Counted from the stretch's first letter, positions 43,651 through 53,269 are shown. The stretch is 64,000 nucleotides of DNA from Litoreibacter meonggei (GCF_003663885.1 NZ_RCCE01000009.1:1-64000), one strand, 5' to 3'. The notes: generated by a model from the letters alone, not told the origin. Program-made: numbers and translations.

Positions 43651-44483
43651 CGCCCGTTGGGAAGCGGAAAGCTGTGGTGCATTTGATGGAGGTTCATCAG
43701 GTCAGCCAGCGACGGGCGTGCGATGTGCTGCAAGGTGATCGGTCTTCGGTGCGGTATCTGTCGCGTCGTGGTGATGATGCGGCACTGCGAGATGCCATCA
43801 AGCGCGTTTCGCGGGAACGGCGACGATTTGGGTGCCGTCGTATCCACGTGATGATCGCGCGGGAAGGTTTTGTGGTGAACCACAAGAAAGTCAGGCGCAT
43901 CTACCGCGAAGAGAAGCTGCAGGTGCGTCGTAGAGGCGGCAGAAAGCGCGCTTTGGGCACGAGGAAGCCGATGGCGCTGCCTGAAGGCCCGAACCGACGC
44001 TGGAGCTTAGACTTTGTGTCAGATGCGCTGACGGATGGTCGAAGGTTTCGTATTCTTGCCGTCGTTGATGACTTCAGCCGTGAGAACTTGATGCTGGTGG
44101 CTGATACTTCGTTGACTGGCCACCGCGTTTCCCGCGAGTTGGATCGGATCATCGCGGAACGCGGTATGCCAAAGACAATCGTGTCGGACAACGGCACTGA
44201 GTTCACCAGCATGGCCATCCTCAAATGGGTTCAGGATACGGGCATCGACTGGCACTACATCGCACCTGGGAAGCCCCAACAGAACGGTTTCATTGAAAGC
44301 TTCAACGGCAAACTGCGAGACGAATGCCTCAACGAAACGCTGTTCGCCACATTGGGCGATGCGCGGACCACGCTGGAAGAATGGCAGGAAGACTACAACT
44401 GGCGCAGACCACATTCAGCATTAGGCAATCTGACACCGATAGAATTTTTGCAGAGAAAGGCGATGGACAAGATGGCGGCCTAA
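43644..44483 (+). CDS. IS3-family transposase OrfB (DDE integrase core)
   Basis: About 279 aa from ATG 43644; in vivo the active enzyme is probably OrfAB made by -1 frameshifting on the A7 run at 43637-43643. The DDE residues are [20 protein letters not shown] and [17 protein letters not shown]. An HTH_21-like segment, [17 protein letters not shown], lies near residue 55. The C-terminal [16 protein letters not shown] is standard for the family. Complete and apparently functional. Confidence 0.93.
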   Translation: MVTPVGKRKAVVHLMEVHQVSQRRACDVLQGDRSSVRYLSRRGDDAALRDAIKRVSRERRRFGCRRIHVMIAREGFVVNHKKVRRIYREEKLQVRRRGGRKRALGTRKPMALPEGPNRRWSLDFVSDALTDGRRFRILAVVDDFSRENLMLVADTSLTGHRVSRELDRIIAERGMPKTIVSDNGTEFTSMAILKWVQDTGIDWHYIAPGKPQQNGFIESFNGKLRDECLNETLFATLGDARTTLEEWQEDYNWRRPHSALGNLTPIEFLQRKAMDKMAA

Positions 44484-44718
44484 CGCCAAAGATTTAACTC
44501 CAAGGACTCCGCGTAAAGCTGGAGGGAACTTGGGGCTCAGGTCACGTTCTGACAGTGAAGGTAGAGACCAACCATTCGCTGAACCCGCGGAACGCCGAAA
44601 AACTCATAGCGAAAAGCAGACATGTGACAGGCACTGCCGTGTAAAAGGTTTCATTTGTGGTATTGCTGACTCCGCCTAGATTTGTGCAAGATCACATCCT
44701 GACCATTCTGGAGTTTCC

Positions 44719-47598
44719 ATGTCCCTCATCTTTGTCGTTGCATTGCCGTTCTTTGGCGCACTTCTGCCAGGCTTGATGAATTCGGCCGGCCGTTCTGCCT
44801 GCGCTGGCGTGACTTTTGCTGTCTCTTTGGCTGCCTTCATTGGTATTCTGACTAATCTGCCAATGGTTCTGGCGGGCGAAGTCGTAATGGCACGGGTTGA
44901 TTGGATGCCTTCGCTCGGCTTGAACTTCACGCTGATGCTGGACGGTCTGGGCTTTTTCTTTGCCCTGTTGATTCTGGGCATTGGCTTGCTGATCATCGCC
45001 TACGCGCGTCACTACCTTAGCCGTGATGACAACATGGGTGAGTTTTTCACCTATTTGCTGCTCTTCCAAGGCGCGATGGTAGGCATCGTTTTAAGCGATA
45101 ACATCCTGCTTCTGCTGGTTTTTTGGGAGCTGACTTCACTTTCCTCGTTCCTGCTCATCGGTTATTGGAAGCACCTGCCCGAGGGCCGGCAGGGTGCGCG
45201 GATGGCCTTGATGGTCACGGGCATGGGCGGTCTGGCGATGATTGGTGGCATGCTGATCTTGGGCCAGATTGTCGGCAGCTACGACCTGAGCGTGATCTTG
45301 CAGAACCGCGAGCTTATTCAGGCTGATCCGCTCTATGTTCCGGCGCTTATCCTGATCCTGCTGGGCTGTTTCACCAAGTCCGCCCAGTTTCCGTTCCATT
45401 TCTGGTTGCCCCACGCCATGGCGGCCCCGACGCCGGTATCGGCCTATCTGCACTCGGCCACGATGGTAAAGGCGGGCATCTTTCTGATGGCGCGCATGTG
45501 GCCGGTTCTATCCGGTACGCCTGAATGGTTCATGATTGTCACCATCGCCGGTCTGGTCACGATGGTGCTGGGGGCGTTGATCGCGCTGTTCAAACATGAT
45601 CTCAAGGCACTGCTGGCCTTTTCGACGGTCAGCCATCTGGGTTTGATCACCATGCTTTTGGGCACGGGTACGGCGTTTGGCGCGATGGCTGCGGTGTTTC
45701 ACATTCTCAATCACGCGACATTCAAGGCGGCCCTATTCATGTCCGCCGGGATCATCGATCACGAGGCACATACCCGCGATATTCGCCGTTTGGGCGGTTT
45801 GCGCAAACTGATGCCCGTGACCTTCATGATCGCATCGCTTGCCGCATTGTCGATGGCGGGGATACCACTGCTGAACGGATTCCTGTCCAAGGAAATGATG
45901 CTGGAGGAAGCCCTTCATACCAAGCTCTTTGGTATGCCTTGGCTGGTCCCGGCGCTGGCGACGTTTGGATCGCTGTTGTCCGCCGCATATTGTTTCCGAC
46001 TGATCGGGCATGTGTTCCTTGGTCCGGTGCGCGATGATTACCCTGCCAAGCCGCATGATCCCGGAGCGGGTCTGTGGGTGCCGCCTGCCATTCTGGTGGT
46101 GCTGGTCGTTATGATCGGTGTTGCTCCGTTTTTGGCCGAACCGTTTGTAAAGCTGGTGACAGCATCGGTCCTGGGTGATGCCGCCGAGGTGCCAAAAGCA
46201 TACTTCAAGATTTGGCATGGGCTGGTGCCCGCCCTTTACATGTCGATCATCGCCGTTGTCGGCGGTTTGCTGATGCTTGCCATCTTCACGCCTGCACTGC
46301 GCTTGTGGGACGCGACGCCGCGCCCCGAAGCCAAGACAATACTGGACGCCATCGTCGCGACCATCGTGGCCCTTGCCCGGCAAATCATTCTGCCGCTGCA
46401 CAATGGTGCCTTCACACGCTATGCGGCGATCGCATCGGTGGCGATCATTGCGGCGGGCTTTCATGCGTGGAACACTGGAACGGTCGGGGCCGCCACACGC
46501 GTGATGCAGGCCGCCGGCCCGGTGCCCATCGCGGGTTGGTTGATGCTGGTGGCCGCAACAGCTGGGATGGTTTTGCTGCACCGTAATCGCCTTTTGTCGC
46601 TGATACTGATCGGTATCGTAGGCCTTATGGTATCCGTCGGGTTTGTGTTTTTCAGCGCGCCCGATCTGGCAATGACGCAATTCACCGTCGAAGTGGTGAC
46701 GATCATCCTGCTGCTGCTTGCCCTCAATTTCCTGCCAAACCGCACGCCCATAGAAAGCACGGTTCTGCGGCGTGTGCGTGATACCGGTGTGGCGGTGGCG
46801 GGCGGGCTGGCGACCTTTGCACTGGCCTATTACTATCTGTTGCGCGATGCGGTTGGCACGCCGATTTCTGAATTCCATCTGGCCAATTCCTACAAGGGCG
46901 GCGGCGGCACCAATGTGGTCAATGTGATCCTTGTCGATTTTCGGGGTTTTGACACCTATGGCGAAATCATTGTGCTGGGGATCGCAGCCTTGCTGATCTA
47001 CGCACTGACGGAAACATTGCTGGGCGGCCCGGTGCGCGCACGGCTTTTGAACCGCCAGCCGGATCAGGAGCGGGCCGGGGACGTCCACCCGATGATGATG
47101 GTTGTCCTGACACGGGTTCTGATGCCGGTGATCCTGCTGGTCGGGTTCTACATCTTTTGGCGCGGTCACAATGAACCTGGCGGTGGTTTCATCGCAGGTT
47201 TAATCGTCTCAATCGGTGTTGTGATGCAGTACATGGCAAGCGGATTTGTCTGGACGTCGGCACGGCTGAGGTATCCCTACCACGGCGTGATCGGTGCGGG
47301 TGTCCTGATTGCCGGATTAACTGGTATCGGCTCATGGTTTGTCGGCAAACCGTTCCTGACGTCTGATTTTACCTATGTCCGCATCCCGCCTTTTGAAAAG
47401 TTCGAACTGGCGACAGCAGCACTGTTTGATCTGGGGGTATTTCTGGCAGTTGTCGGGGCTGTTATGCTCTCGCTGGAAAGCTTCTCGCGCCTTGCACGCC
47501 GTGCGCATGTGCCCGACAACGAACATCCGATGGACATCGACCCATCGCGCGATGATCCGCTGCAAATTGGTGCCAAACCGGCAAAGGAAGGAGGCTGA
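44719..47598 (+). CDS. mrpA: Fused MrpA-MrpB subunit of a cation/proton antiporter
   Basis: 959 aa, the MrpAB fusion known from PhaA of rhizobia. The N-terminal NuoL-like part (residues 1-~480) has FWELTSLSSFLLIGYW with the conserved Glu, and HSATMVKAGIFLMAR with the conserved Lys. The C-terminal part has the MrpA tail (FFSAPDLAMTQFTVEVVT) and the MrpB domain (LTRVLMPVILLVGFYIFWRG, HNEPGGGFIAGLIVS). About 20 membrane helices. With MrpC-G it exchanges K+ or Na+ for protons, supporting pH and salt tolerance. TGGAG precedes the ATG. Codon use is visibly richer in C/G than the plasmid backbone, which suggests chromosomal origin. Confidence 0.95.
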   Translation: MSLIFVVALPFFGALLPGLMNSAGRSACAGVTFAVSLAAFIGILTNLPMVLAGEVVMARVDWMPSLGLNFTLMLDGLGFFFALLILGIGLLIIAYARHYLSRDDNMGEFFTYLLLFQGAMVGIVLSDNILLLLVFWELTSLSSFLLIGYWKHLPEGRQGARMALMVTGMGGLAMIGGMLILGQIVGSYDLSVILQNRELIQADPLYVPALILILLGCFTKSAQFPFHFWLPHAMAAPTPVSAYLHSATMVKAGIFLMARMWPVLSGTPEWFMIVTIAGLVTMVLGALIALFKHDLKALLAFSTVSHLGLITMLLGTGTAFGAMAAVFHILNHATFKAALFMSAGIIDHEAHTRDIRRLGGLRKLMPVTFMIASLAALSMAGIPLLNGFLSKEMMLEEALHTKLFGMPWLVPALATFGSLLSAAYCFRLIGHVFLGPVRDDYPAKPHDPGAGLWVPPAILVVLVVMIGVAPFLAEPFVKLVTASVLGDAAEVPKAYFKIWHGLVPALYMSIIAVVGGLLMLAIFTPALRLWDATPRPEAKTILDAIVATIVALARQIILPLHNGAFTRYAAIASVAIIAAGFHAWNTGTVGAATRVMQAAGPVPIAGWLMLVAATAGMVLLHRNRLLSLILIGIVGLMVSVGFVFFSAPDLAMTQFTVEVVTIILLLLALNFLPNRTPIESTVLRRVRDTGVAVAGGLATFALAYYYLLRDAVGTPISEFHLANSYKGGGGTNVVNVILVDFRGFDTYGEIIVLGIAALLIYALTETLLGGPVRARLLNRQPDQERAGDVHPMMMVVLTRVLMPVILLVGFYIFWRGHNEPGGGFIAGLIVSIGVVMQYMASGFVWTSARLRYPYHGVIGAGVLIAGLTGIGSWFVGKPFLTSDFTYVRIPPFEKFELATAALFDLGVFLAVVGAVMLSLESFSRLARRAHVPDNEHPMDIDPSRDDPLQIGAKPAKEGG

Positions 47599-47599
47599 T

Positions 47600-47956
47600 A
47601 TGGAATTTCTCGTCGCCTCTGCCGTTGGAGTCATGACTGCCGGTGGACTTTACTTGATGTTTCGGCTGCGGACGTTCCCGGTGATTTTGGGCATGTCGCT
47701 GCTAACCTATGCCGTCAACGTGTTCCTGTTTGCGTCAGGCCGTCTGACCACCGGTGCTCCGCCAATCCTGAGCGACGGTGTGAGCGTTTATACTGATCCA
47801 CTGCCACAGGCGCTGGTGCTGACCGCCATCGTCATTTCATTCGGCATGACGGCCGTGGTGGTGATGATCGGCCTCGGTGCGTTTCTGGGGTCGGATGACG
47901 ATCATGTCGACGATCAGCTCGATGACGAAAACGAAGAAGCGCGGGGCAAATCATGA
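47600..47956 (+). CDS. mrpC: MrpC subunit
   Basis: 118 aa, NuoK-like with three membrane helices (EFLVASAVGVMTAGGLYLM, FPVILGMSLLTYAVNVFLF, ALVLTAIVISFGMTAVVVM). QALVLTAIVI is a family hallmark. AAGGAAGGAGG precedes ATG 47600, one base after the mrpA stop codon; longer in-frame starts lie inside mrpA and are rejected. The C-terminus is acidic (DDDHVDDQLDDENEE). It overlaps mrpD by 4 nt. Confidence 0.95.
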   Translation: MEFLVASAVGVMTAGGLYLMFRLRTFPVILGMSLLTYAVNVFLFASGRLTTGAPPILSDGVSVYTDPLPQALVLTAIVISFGMTAVVVMIGLGAFLGSDDDHVDDQLDDENEEARGKS

Positions 47957-49497
47957 ACCATTGGATCATCGCCCCTATTGTACTGCCTGCCCTTCTTGCG
48001 CCGTTCATTGTTCTGGCCGCACGGTATCACATTGGTATCCAGCGCGCCTTCTCGGTTGCTGGGGTCCTGATGCTGGTCGGCATTGCGGCGGGACTGGCCG
48101 TGCAGGTGTCGGGCGGCGATATCGTGCTCTATCAGCTCAGCGATTGGGCAGCCCCCTTTGGCATCGTCCTTGTCGGGGACAGGCTTTCGACACTGATGGT
48201 TCTGCTCACGGCGGTACTGGCGCTGTTTGTGCTGCTGTATGCTATTGGCTCCGGCTGGGACAATCGCGGGCGGCATTTCCATGCGCTGTTCCAATTCCAA
48301 CTGATGGGGATCATGGGCGCGTTCCTGACCGGCGACCTGTTCAACCTCTTTGTCTTTTTCGAAGTGCTGCTGATCGCCTCCTACGGGCTGATGATCCATG
48401 CAGGCGGCAATGCGCGGCTGCGGGCAGGTGTGCAATACGTGCTGTTCAACCTCATCGGTTCAACGCTCTTCCTGTTTGCGCTCGGGTCGATCTATGCTGA
48501 AACGGGCACGCTGAACATGGCCGATCTGGCCAATCGGGTTGCATTGATTGCACCCGAAGATACGGTTGGCATCCGCGTCGCGGCGGTGCTGTTGCTGCTG
48601 GTCTTTGCGATCAAGGCCGCCGTTGTGCCGCTGCATTTCTGGCTGCCCTCCAGCTACGCTGAGGCCCCCGCCCCCGTTGCCGCCCTGTTTGCGATCATGA
48701 CAAAGGTGGGGGCCTACGCGATCATCCGGGTCTATACGATGATCTTTCCACCGGACCTCGCGGTCACTGCGGGCCTGCACGACCTATGGCTGCTGCCTGC
48801 CGCCTTGCTGTCGTTGGCTGTCGGGATGGTTGGTGTGCTGGCTGCCAAACGGCTGGACCGGCTTGTGGCTTTTTCGGTTATTGGTTCTATGGGCATGGTG
48901 ATGGTGTCAATCTCGCTCTTTACACCAGCAGGCATCGCGGCGGCGCTCTACTACATTGTTCACTCAACGCTGGCCGGTGCGGCATTGTTCCTGATCTCTG
49001 ATCTGGTGCGTACTGGGCGGGCCAATCTGGAGCTAACGGCACAGCCACCCGTCGCGGGCACGGCGCTGACTGCCGCGCTGTTCTTTGCTGGTGCAATTGC
49101 GATGGCAGGCCTGCCACCACTGTCGGGCTTCCTTGGTAAAATGCTGGTTCTGGATGCTGCCTATACCTCAGACCTCATGGTCTGGATCTGGGTCATTGTG
49201 CTGGGTTCCAGCCTGATCAGCATCGTTGGTTTCGCGCGGGCGGGCAGCACTCTGTTCTGGAAAGCCCACAGCATTACACTGCCCGAGGATGCCGTCGTCA
49301 TGTCGCGTCCTGCACCCTTGTCATATGTTGCAGTGGGTGGGCTGATCTCGCTTTTGGTAGCGCACACCGTCTTTGCGGGTCAGATGCATGCCTACACCAC
49401 ATCCATGGCAGCGCAGTTATTTACGCCCGAACCCTATATTTCGACCGTGGTGGACACACCCGGCAAGATGAGCAAACCGACAAAGAAGGATCATTGA
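47953..49497 (+). CDS. mrpD: MrpD subunit
   Basis: 514 aa, NuoN/NuoM-like proton pump homologue with about 14 membrane helices. Conserved membrane acids and lysines appear in FNLFVFFEVLLIASYGLM, FAIKAAVVPLHFWLPSSYAE and ALFAIMTKVGAYAIIRV. MAGLPPLSGFLGKML follows the pattern of the family. It couples proton movement with cation exchange in the Mrp complex. Starts in ATGA overlap with mrpC; mrpE begins one base after its stop. Confidence 0.95.
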   Translation: MNHWIIAPIVLPALLAPFIVLAARYHIGIQRAFSVAGVLMLVGIAAGLAVQVSGGDIVLYQLSDWAAPFGIVLVGDRLSTLMVLLTAVLALFVLLYAIGSGWDNRGRHFHALFQFQLMGIMGAFLTGDLFNLFVFFEVLLIASYGLMIHAGGNARLRAGVQYVLFNLIGSTLFLFALGSIYAETGTLNMADLANRVALIAPEDTVGIRVAAVLLLLVFAIKAAVVPLHFWLPSSYAEAPAPVAALFAIMTKVGAYAIIRVYTMIFPPDLAVTAGLHDLWLLPAALLSLAVGMVGVLAAKRLDRLVAFSVIGSMGMVMVSISLFTPAGIAAALYYIVHSTLAGAALFLISDLVRTGRANLELTAQPPVAGTALTAALFFAGAIAMAGLPPLSGFLGKMLVLDAAYTSDLMVWIWVIVLGSSLISIVGFARAGSTLFWKAHSITLPEDAVVMSRPAPLSYVAVGGLISLLVAHTVFAGQMHAYTTSMAAQLFTPEPYISTVVDTPGKMSKPTKKDH

Positions 49498-49498
49498 T

Positions 49499-49999
49499 AT
49501 GGCGCGCGCATTCTATTGGCTGCTGCCCCATCCGCTGCTGACGCTTCTGTTGGCGGTGGTCTGGACGCTTTTACAGAACGAGTTTTCCGCAGGAATGATG
49601 GTCTTTGGCCTCATCCTTGGGACCATCATCCCATGGGTGACGTCGGTCTGGTGGCCGGACACGCCCAAGAGTTTTCAGCTGGGGAAGATGATAACATACA
49701 GCATCATGGTGATGTGGGATATATTAGTCGCCAATCTGCAAGTGGCGTGGATCGTCTTGACCGTCCCAAATTCGAAACTGAAACCGGCGTGGATCGTGGT
49801 GCCACTGGAATTGAGCCAGCCCGAGGCAATTACCGTGCTTGCCGGTACGATTACGCTGACACCCGGCACGGTTTCTGCGGACTTGTCTGATGAAGGGCAC
49901 AGCCTTCTTGTGCACGTGCTGCACACCGACGACCCTGATGCTGTGCGCGACGAGATCATCATCCGCTACCAGCGCCGACTGAAGGAGATTTTTCTATGA
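49499..49999 (+). CDS. mrpE: MrpE subunit
   Basis: 166 aa. Two or three N-terminal membrane helices (LLPHPLLTLLLAVVWTLL and MMVFGLILGTIIPWV) precede a soluble domain with ITLTPGTVSADL, the MrpE signature, and LLVHVLHTDD. It stabilises the Mrp complex and is the only subunit without a complex I homologue. It overlaps mrpF by 4 nt. Confidence 0.94.
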   Translation: MARAFYWLLPHPLLTLLLAVVWTLLQNEFSAGMMVFGLILGTIIPWVTSVWWPDTPKSFQLGKMITYSIMVMWDILVANLQVAWIVLTVPNSKLKPAWIVVPLELSQPEAITVLAGTITLTPGTVSADLSDEGHSLLVHVLHTDDPDAVRDEIIIRYQRRLKEIFL

Positions 50000-50283
50000 C
50001 GTTCGCTTCTGGATTTATGGATATCGCCTTGGTTGTCGCTTTCGTTGTCCTGGCATTGGGTCAGATACTGTCGATGGTGCGTTTGGTATTGGGCCCGACC
50101 CAGGGCGACCGGATCCTTGCCCTTGATACGATGGTGATCAACGCATTGGGCCTGGTCGTCGTTCTTGGCATTTATCAGGGTGTGCAAATTTACTTCGAAG
50201 TTTCCCTGCTGATCGCGATGTTGGGATTTGTCTCAACCGTCGCGTTGGCGCGGTTCTTGTTGCGGGGGGACATCATCGAATGA
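49996..50283 (+). CDS. mrpF: MrpF subunit
   Basis: 95 aa with three membrane helices. The MrpF signature MVRLVLGPTQGDRILALDTM lies in residues ~30-50, followed by INALGLVVVLGIYQGVQIYF and LLIAMLGFVSTVALARFLLR. Overlaps both neighbours by 4 nt (ATGA), part of one translational chain. Confidence 0.95.
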   Translation: MTFASGFMDIALVVAFVVLALGQILSMVRLVLGPTQGDRILALDTMVINALGLVVVLGIYQGVQIYFEVSLLIAMLGFVSTVALARFLLRGDIIE

Positions 50284-50669
50284 GTGGCGAAATCCTCGGA
50301 ACCGTTGCGACTGCATTGTGTTTGCTGATCGGTTCAGGGTTCATAATCGTGGGCGTCATCGGCCTTTTGAAGTTCAATGATCCCATGACTCGTTTGCATG
50401 CGCCGACAAAGGTGGGGACCATTGGCATCGGTATGTTGCTGCTGGCCTCAATGATCCATTCATTCGTCTTGGGCGAAACATCGGTGCACGAGATTCTAAT
50501 CATGGCGTTTTTGTTTGTAACTGCACCGATATCAGCACATTTTATTGCAAAAGTCAGCATTCACCGCCGCTCCTGCGATACACCACCAGCGCCACCTCGC
50601 GATGACACATGGTCAACCCTCAGTGCACCAGAGGCAGACCGGAAGAGCGAAAGCACCGTCCAAGAATAG
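50280..50669 (+). CDS. mrpG: MrpG subunit
   Basis: 129 aa with three membrane helices. The signature IGLLKFNDPMTRLHAPTKVG and TIGIGMLLLASMIHSF, then LIMAFLFVTAPISAHFIAK, identify MrpG. The C-terminal ~30 residues are polar. Last gene of the operon; no terminator is evident behind it. Confidence 0.95.
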   Translation: MSGEILGTVATALCLLIGSGFIIVGVIGLLKFNDPMTRLHAPTKVGTIGIGMLLLASMIHSFVLGETSVHEILIMAFLFVTAPISAHFIAKVSIHRRSCDTPPAPPRDDTWSTLSAPEADRKSESTVQE

Positions 50670-50994
50670 GATAGCGGCGATTTTGCTCAGATCGGCAGGC
50701 CGCTTAGGGCGCATCTAACCAATTTGCCATATTGCTGCGAATGTCTGCTTGCAAGATGCTCGGTAAGTTAACTCCGACTGAAGCGCCCTTAAAACAGGAT
50801 TGGCGAAGTGCATACATTGCGTGAGCGGACCATCGTTGCACCACAAGGAAATCACCGAACCAAGGGCTGTCTGTTGTGGTCGTATATTTAGTATTCTAGT
50901 GCTGACGTACAAACACTTCAGGAAACTCATTTGCCGTCAGAAAACGATCGCTGCAAGAATTGTAGCTCAGGGAAACAACAATTAGGGTCGCTGG
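50670..50994. other. Intergenic stretch between mrpG and the DUF4010 gene
   Basis: About 325 bp. I see no gene, repeat or RNA. A promoter for the DUF4010 gene probably lies here, but no box stands out. Confidence 0.4.
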
Positions 50995-52287
50995 ATGGAA
51001 ACAGAACCGGAAGCATTCTACGCATTGATTGAGGCCCTTGGGATTGGGCTCCTGATCGGGATTGAACGCGAACGTAGCACGCACACGCCAAGCGAGGGTG
51101 CATCATCGGGTATCCGCACCTTTACTTTGGCGTCGCTGATTGGCGCTATCAGCGTGATGACTGGTGGCGTTCCGTTGTTAATGGTTGCAGTTGTTGTGGT
51201 TGCAATCGCCCGGATCGTTTCCGTTGCGCAACAGACCGATCCAAATATTGGCCTTACAACCAGTCTGGCGCTCGTTTCAGTCGTACTCCTGGGTGGCTTG
51301 GCGACGGAAACTGCCTTGCTTGCGGCTGGCGTCGCTGTGGTCATCGCGTCGTTGCTTGCCGCGCGGGAAATGCTGCACGGGTTCAGCCGTTCGGTTCTGA
51401 CAGCAGTGGAGCTACGCGACGGCCTTATCCTTGGTGTTTCGATCCTGGTGATCCTACCTATTCTTCCAAACCTAGAGGTCGGTCCTGGCGGAGCGCTGAA
51501 TCCGCGGGCCCTCTTTATCATCGTTGTGGTTATCATGTTGATCAGTGCAGCGGGTCATATAGCAACAAGGATCATCGGCGCGCGATTTGGATTGCCTATA
51601 AGTGGTTTTTTGTCTGGCTTTGTGTCGAGTACGTCAACAATTCTAGCACTTGGTCAGCGCGCCGCCGAAAAGCCAGAAGACGCAAAAAGCGCCGCTGCCG
51701 GGGCGACACTTTCCTCGGTGTCTTCACTCGTCCAAATCGGAATCATCCTGCTGGCATTGAGCCCTGCCATGTTCACCGCGGGCCTTCCCATCCTGTTTGC
51801 CGCAGGCCTCGCAGCCGCATTGCACGGGGCTGCAATCTTCTTTTTGGCGTTGCGCCACAAAGTGGAGCCCGCGGAACTGGAGCTGCCATCGCAGGTCTTT
51901 TCGGTCAAAGGGGCACTTAGTTTCGCGCTCGTCGTTGCGATTGTCATGTTGATCTCTGCAACGCTCAATGACGTGTTCGGGAACACAGCTGTACTCGCGA
52001 CCGTTGCGCTCGCTGGTCTGGTCAGCACGAATTCCGCATCGGTCGCTCTTGCATCGCTCGTAGCAGCCGGACAAATCTCGGCCGTAGACGGAGTGCTTCC
52101 GCTGGCTGCTGCGTTGACCACTAACACACTCATTCGGCTCGTGATCGCATGGCGCGGAAAGAACGTGACTTTTAAAAGAATCGTCGCACTTGGCCTCTTA
52201 CTCCAGCTGGCAACAATTTGGTTGGTCTGGAGGCTGGCTGAATTCCTTCGCGAATGGTTTGCTGATTTGTCCGCGATCATTTCCTAA
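50995..52287 (+). CDS. MgtC/SapB-DUF4010 membrane protein
   Basis: 430 aa with about 11-12 membrane helices. The N-terminal MgtC-like part has LIEALGIGLLIGIERERS and GIRTFTLASLIGAI. The DUF4010 part carries GFVSSTSTILALGQRA and ATVALAGLVSTNSASVALAS. The substrate is unknown; MgtC relatives respond to Mg2+ or envelope stress. It shares base composition with the Mrp operon and probably arrived with it as an ion-homeostasis cargo. Confidence 0.85.
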   Translation: METEPEAFYALIEALGIGLLIGIERERSTHTPSEGASSGIRTFTLASLIGAISVMTGGVPLLMVAVVVVAIARIVSVAQQTDPNIGLTTSLALVSVVLLGGLATETALLAAGVAVVIASLLAAREMLHGFSRSVLTAVELRDGLILGVSILVILPILPNLEVGPGGALNPRALFIIVVVIMLISAAGHIATRIIGARFGLPISGFLSGFVSSTSTILALGQRAAEKPEDAKSAAAGATLSSVSSLVQIGIILLALSPAMFTAGLPILFAAGLAAALHGAAIFFLALRHKVEPAELELPSQVFSVKGALSFALVVAIVMLISATLNDVFGNTAVLATVALAGLVSTNSASVALASLVAAGQISAVDGVLPLAAALTTNTLIRLVIAWRGKNVTFKRIVALGLLLQLATIWLVWRLAEFLREWFADLSAIIS

Positions 52288-52812
52288 TAGATGCCCCAAA
52301 GTGGACATCCAAAAGTCAGTCGTCTCGCAAAGCTCAGTATCCGCTTACCAGGAAACTGCAATCAATCACAAACCCGCCTCAAGAACACTCATAACGATCA
52401 TCGTCGCAAACGCAGCGAAAGCTCACTTAGTCTTGAGTTTGTTGATTTCGAACACGACGCAACGAAAGGTCGGTTTGAAGTTCGTCGAGATCAGTAGCTT
52501 TGAATGGCCGATTCGACGACAGAAGCTGCATCGTGGCGTTGTACGCGCTGCAAATGCGAAGAAATGCTGCGTCAGCACTAGCCGCAACTGCACAAGTCCG
52601 TTTCGTCCAGCGTTGTGTGAGTTCAGGCGTGCCGCAGCGAAGGTCGGCTATGGCCCTTGCCCCAGTTTCATCATTTAAGGACTTCGACATTGAAAATTTT
52701 GGTACATCGGATACTTGCGCGTGGCGCGTTTTTTCGAGCGCCCCATCGGCGCAATGCGGTGAATAGATCAATCTACCCTGAGTAATCACAGTATCAACGA
52801 GCGGTTATTTCT
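52288..52812. other. Gene-poor stretch between cargo and virB region
   Basis: About 525 bp. Open frames up to 120 codons exist on both strands, but their products are composition-driven and have no recognisable features. A CCGCAGCGAAGG motif at about 52626 resembles fragments near 28318 and 43180. Likely the right junction of the cargo. Confidence 0.4.
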
Positions 52813-53097
52813 TCAATTTGCCATTTGCTGAACGAAACGACCGTACTCCTGACTGACCTCTTGGGCCTCGGTGAACGCTCGCGCGCGCTCACCTTCCATG
52901 CAACGGAAATAGTCCTGAACATCAGAAATGTATGTTTCAAAATCTTGGCGGATCAGGTCTTCGTACTCTTTCGCAGCGGCTGAATCGCTTGGAACAAAAG
53001 GTCTGGATGGTGCCAAACAGGTCTCTGCCTGCACCGATGACGCCACAAAAACAAACCATACTATAAGAACGTATCTGATGTTCCGTGACGTTGACAT
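52813..53097 (-). CDS. Small exported protein divergent from virB (94 aa)
   Basis: ATG 53097 follows AGGGGTGCTAGC. A signal peptide (YVLIVWFVFVASSVQAE) exports an ~70-aa helical, acidic protein with two cysteines, in ETCLAPS and YFRCMEGERA, that may form a disulfide. YEDLIRQDFETYISDVQDYF suggests a helical hairpin. It is divergent from the virB operon across dyad site 6 and probably co-regulated. Possibly a T4SS accessory protein; family not recognised. Earlier in-frame starts lie closer to the dyad and lack a signal peptide. Confidence 0.7.
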   Translation of the reverse strand: MSTSRNIRYVLIVWFVFVASSVQAETCLAPSRPFVPSDSAAAKEYEDLIRQDFETYISDVQDYFRCMEGERARAFTEAQEVSQEYGRFVQQMAN

Positions 53098-53174
53098 GAT
53101 GCTAGCACCCCTAAGCAGCTTGGAAAAATCCAATTCAATGCGTATTGATGTTTTATACAAAGAAGTTCGTCAGG

Positions 53175-53215
53175 TTACAATATTATAACTTGATGCACTC
53201 TTTATAATATTGTAA
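53175..53215. promoter_or_regulatory. AT-rich dyad site 6 at the virB promoter
   Basis: TTACAATATTATAA (53175-53188) and TTATAATATTGTAA (53202-53215) are perfect 14-bp inverted arms with a 13-nt spacer. This is the best copy of the element and lies between the divergent small exported gene and the virB operon, 54 bp before the first virB-operon start. Confidence 0.85.
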
Positions 53216-53269
53216 TGCAGTGGAGCCTGAGAAGGGTTCCGCTGCTGCTATCTAAGGAAGGCCGCAGAA

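Larger units (their letters stand above)
43324..44544 (+). mobile_element. IS3-family insertion sequence (IS407-like ends)
   Basis: About 1.22 kb. Terminal inverted repeats start TGACCTGCGCCCC on the left and, read inward from the right, TGACCTGAGCCCC, with CTCC following in both. It holds orfA and orfB with an A7 frameshift site. The flanks GGAT and CGTT do not form a 4-bp target duplication. Transposition genes look intact. Confidence 0.88.

Noticed and set aside
45733-47169. Long minus-strand frame (478 codons) opposite mrpA
   Set aside because: It lies entirely antisense to a well-conserved gene in C/G-rich sequence; the product is His/Gln/Arg-rich and has no domain, a usual shadow effect.
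52427-52789. 120-codon minus-strand frame in the gap before virB
   Set aside because: No ribosome-binding site, no family features; competing frames of similar length exist on the other strand.
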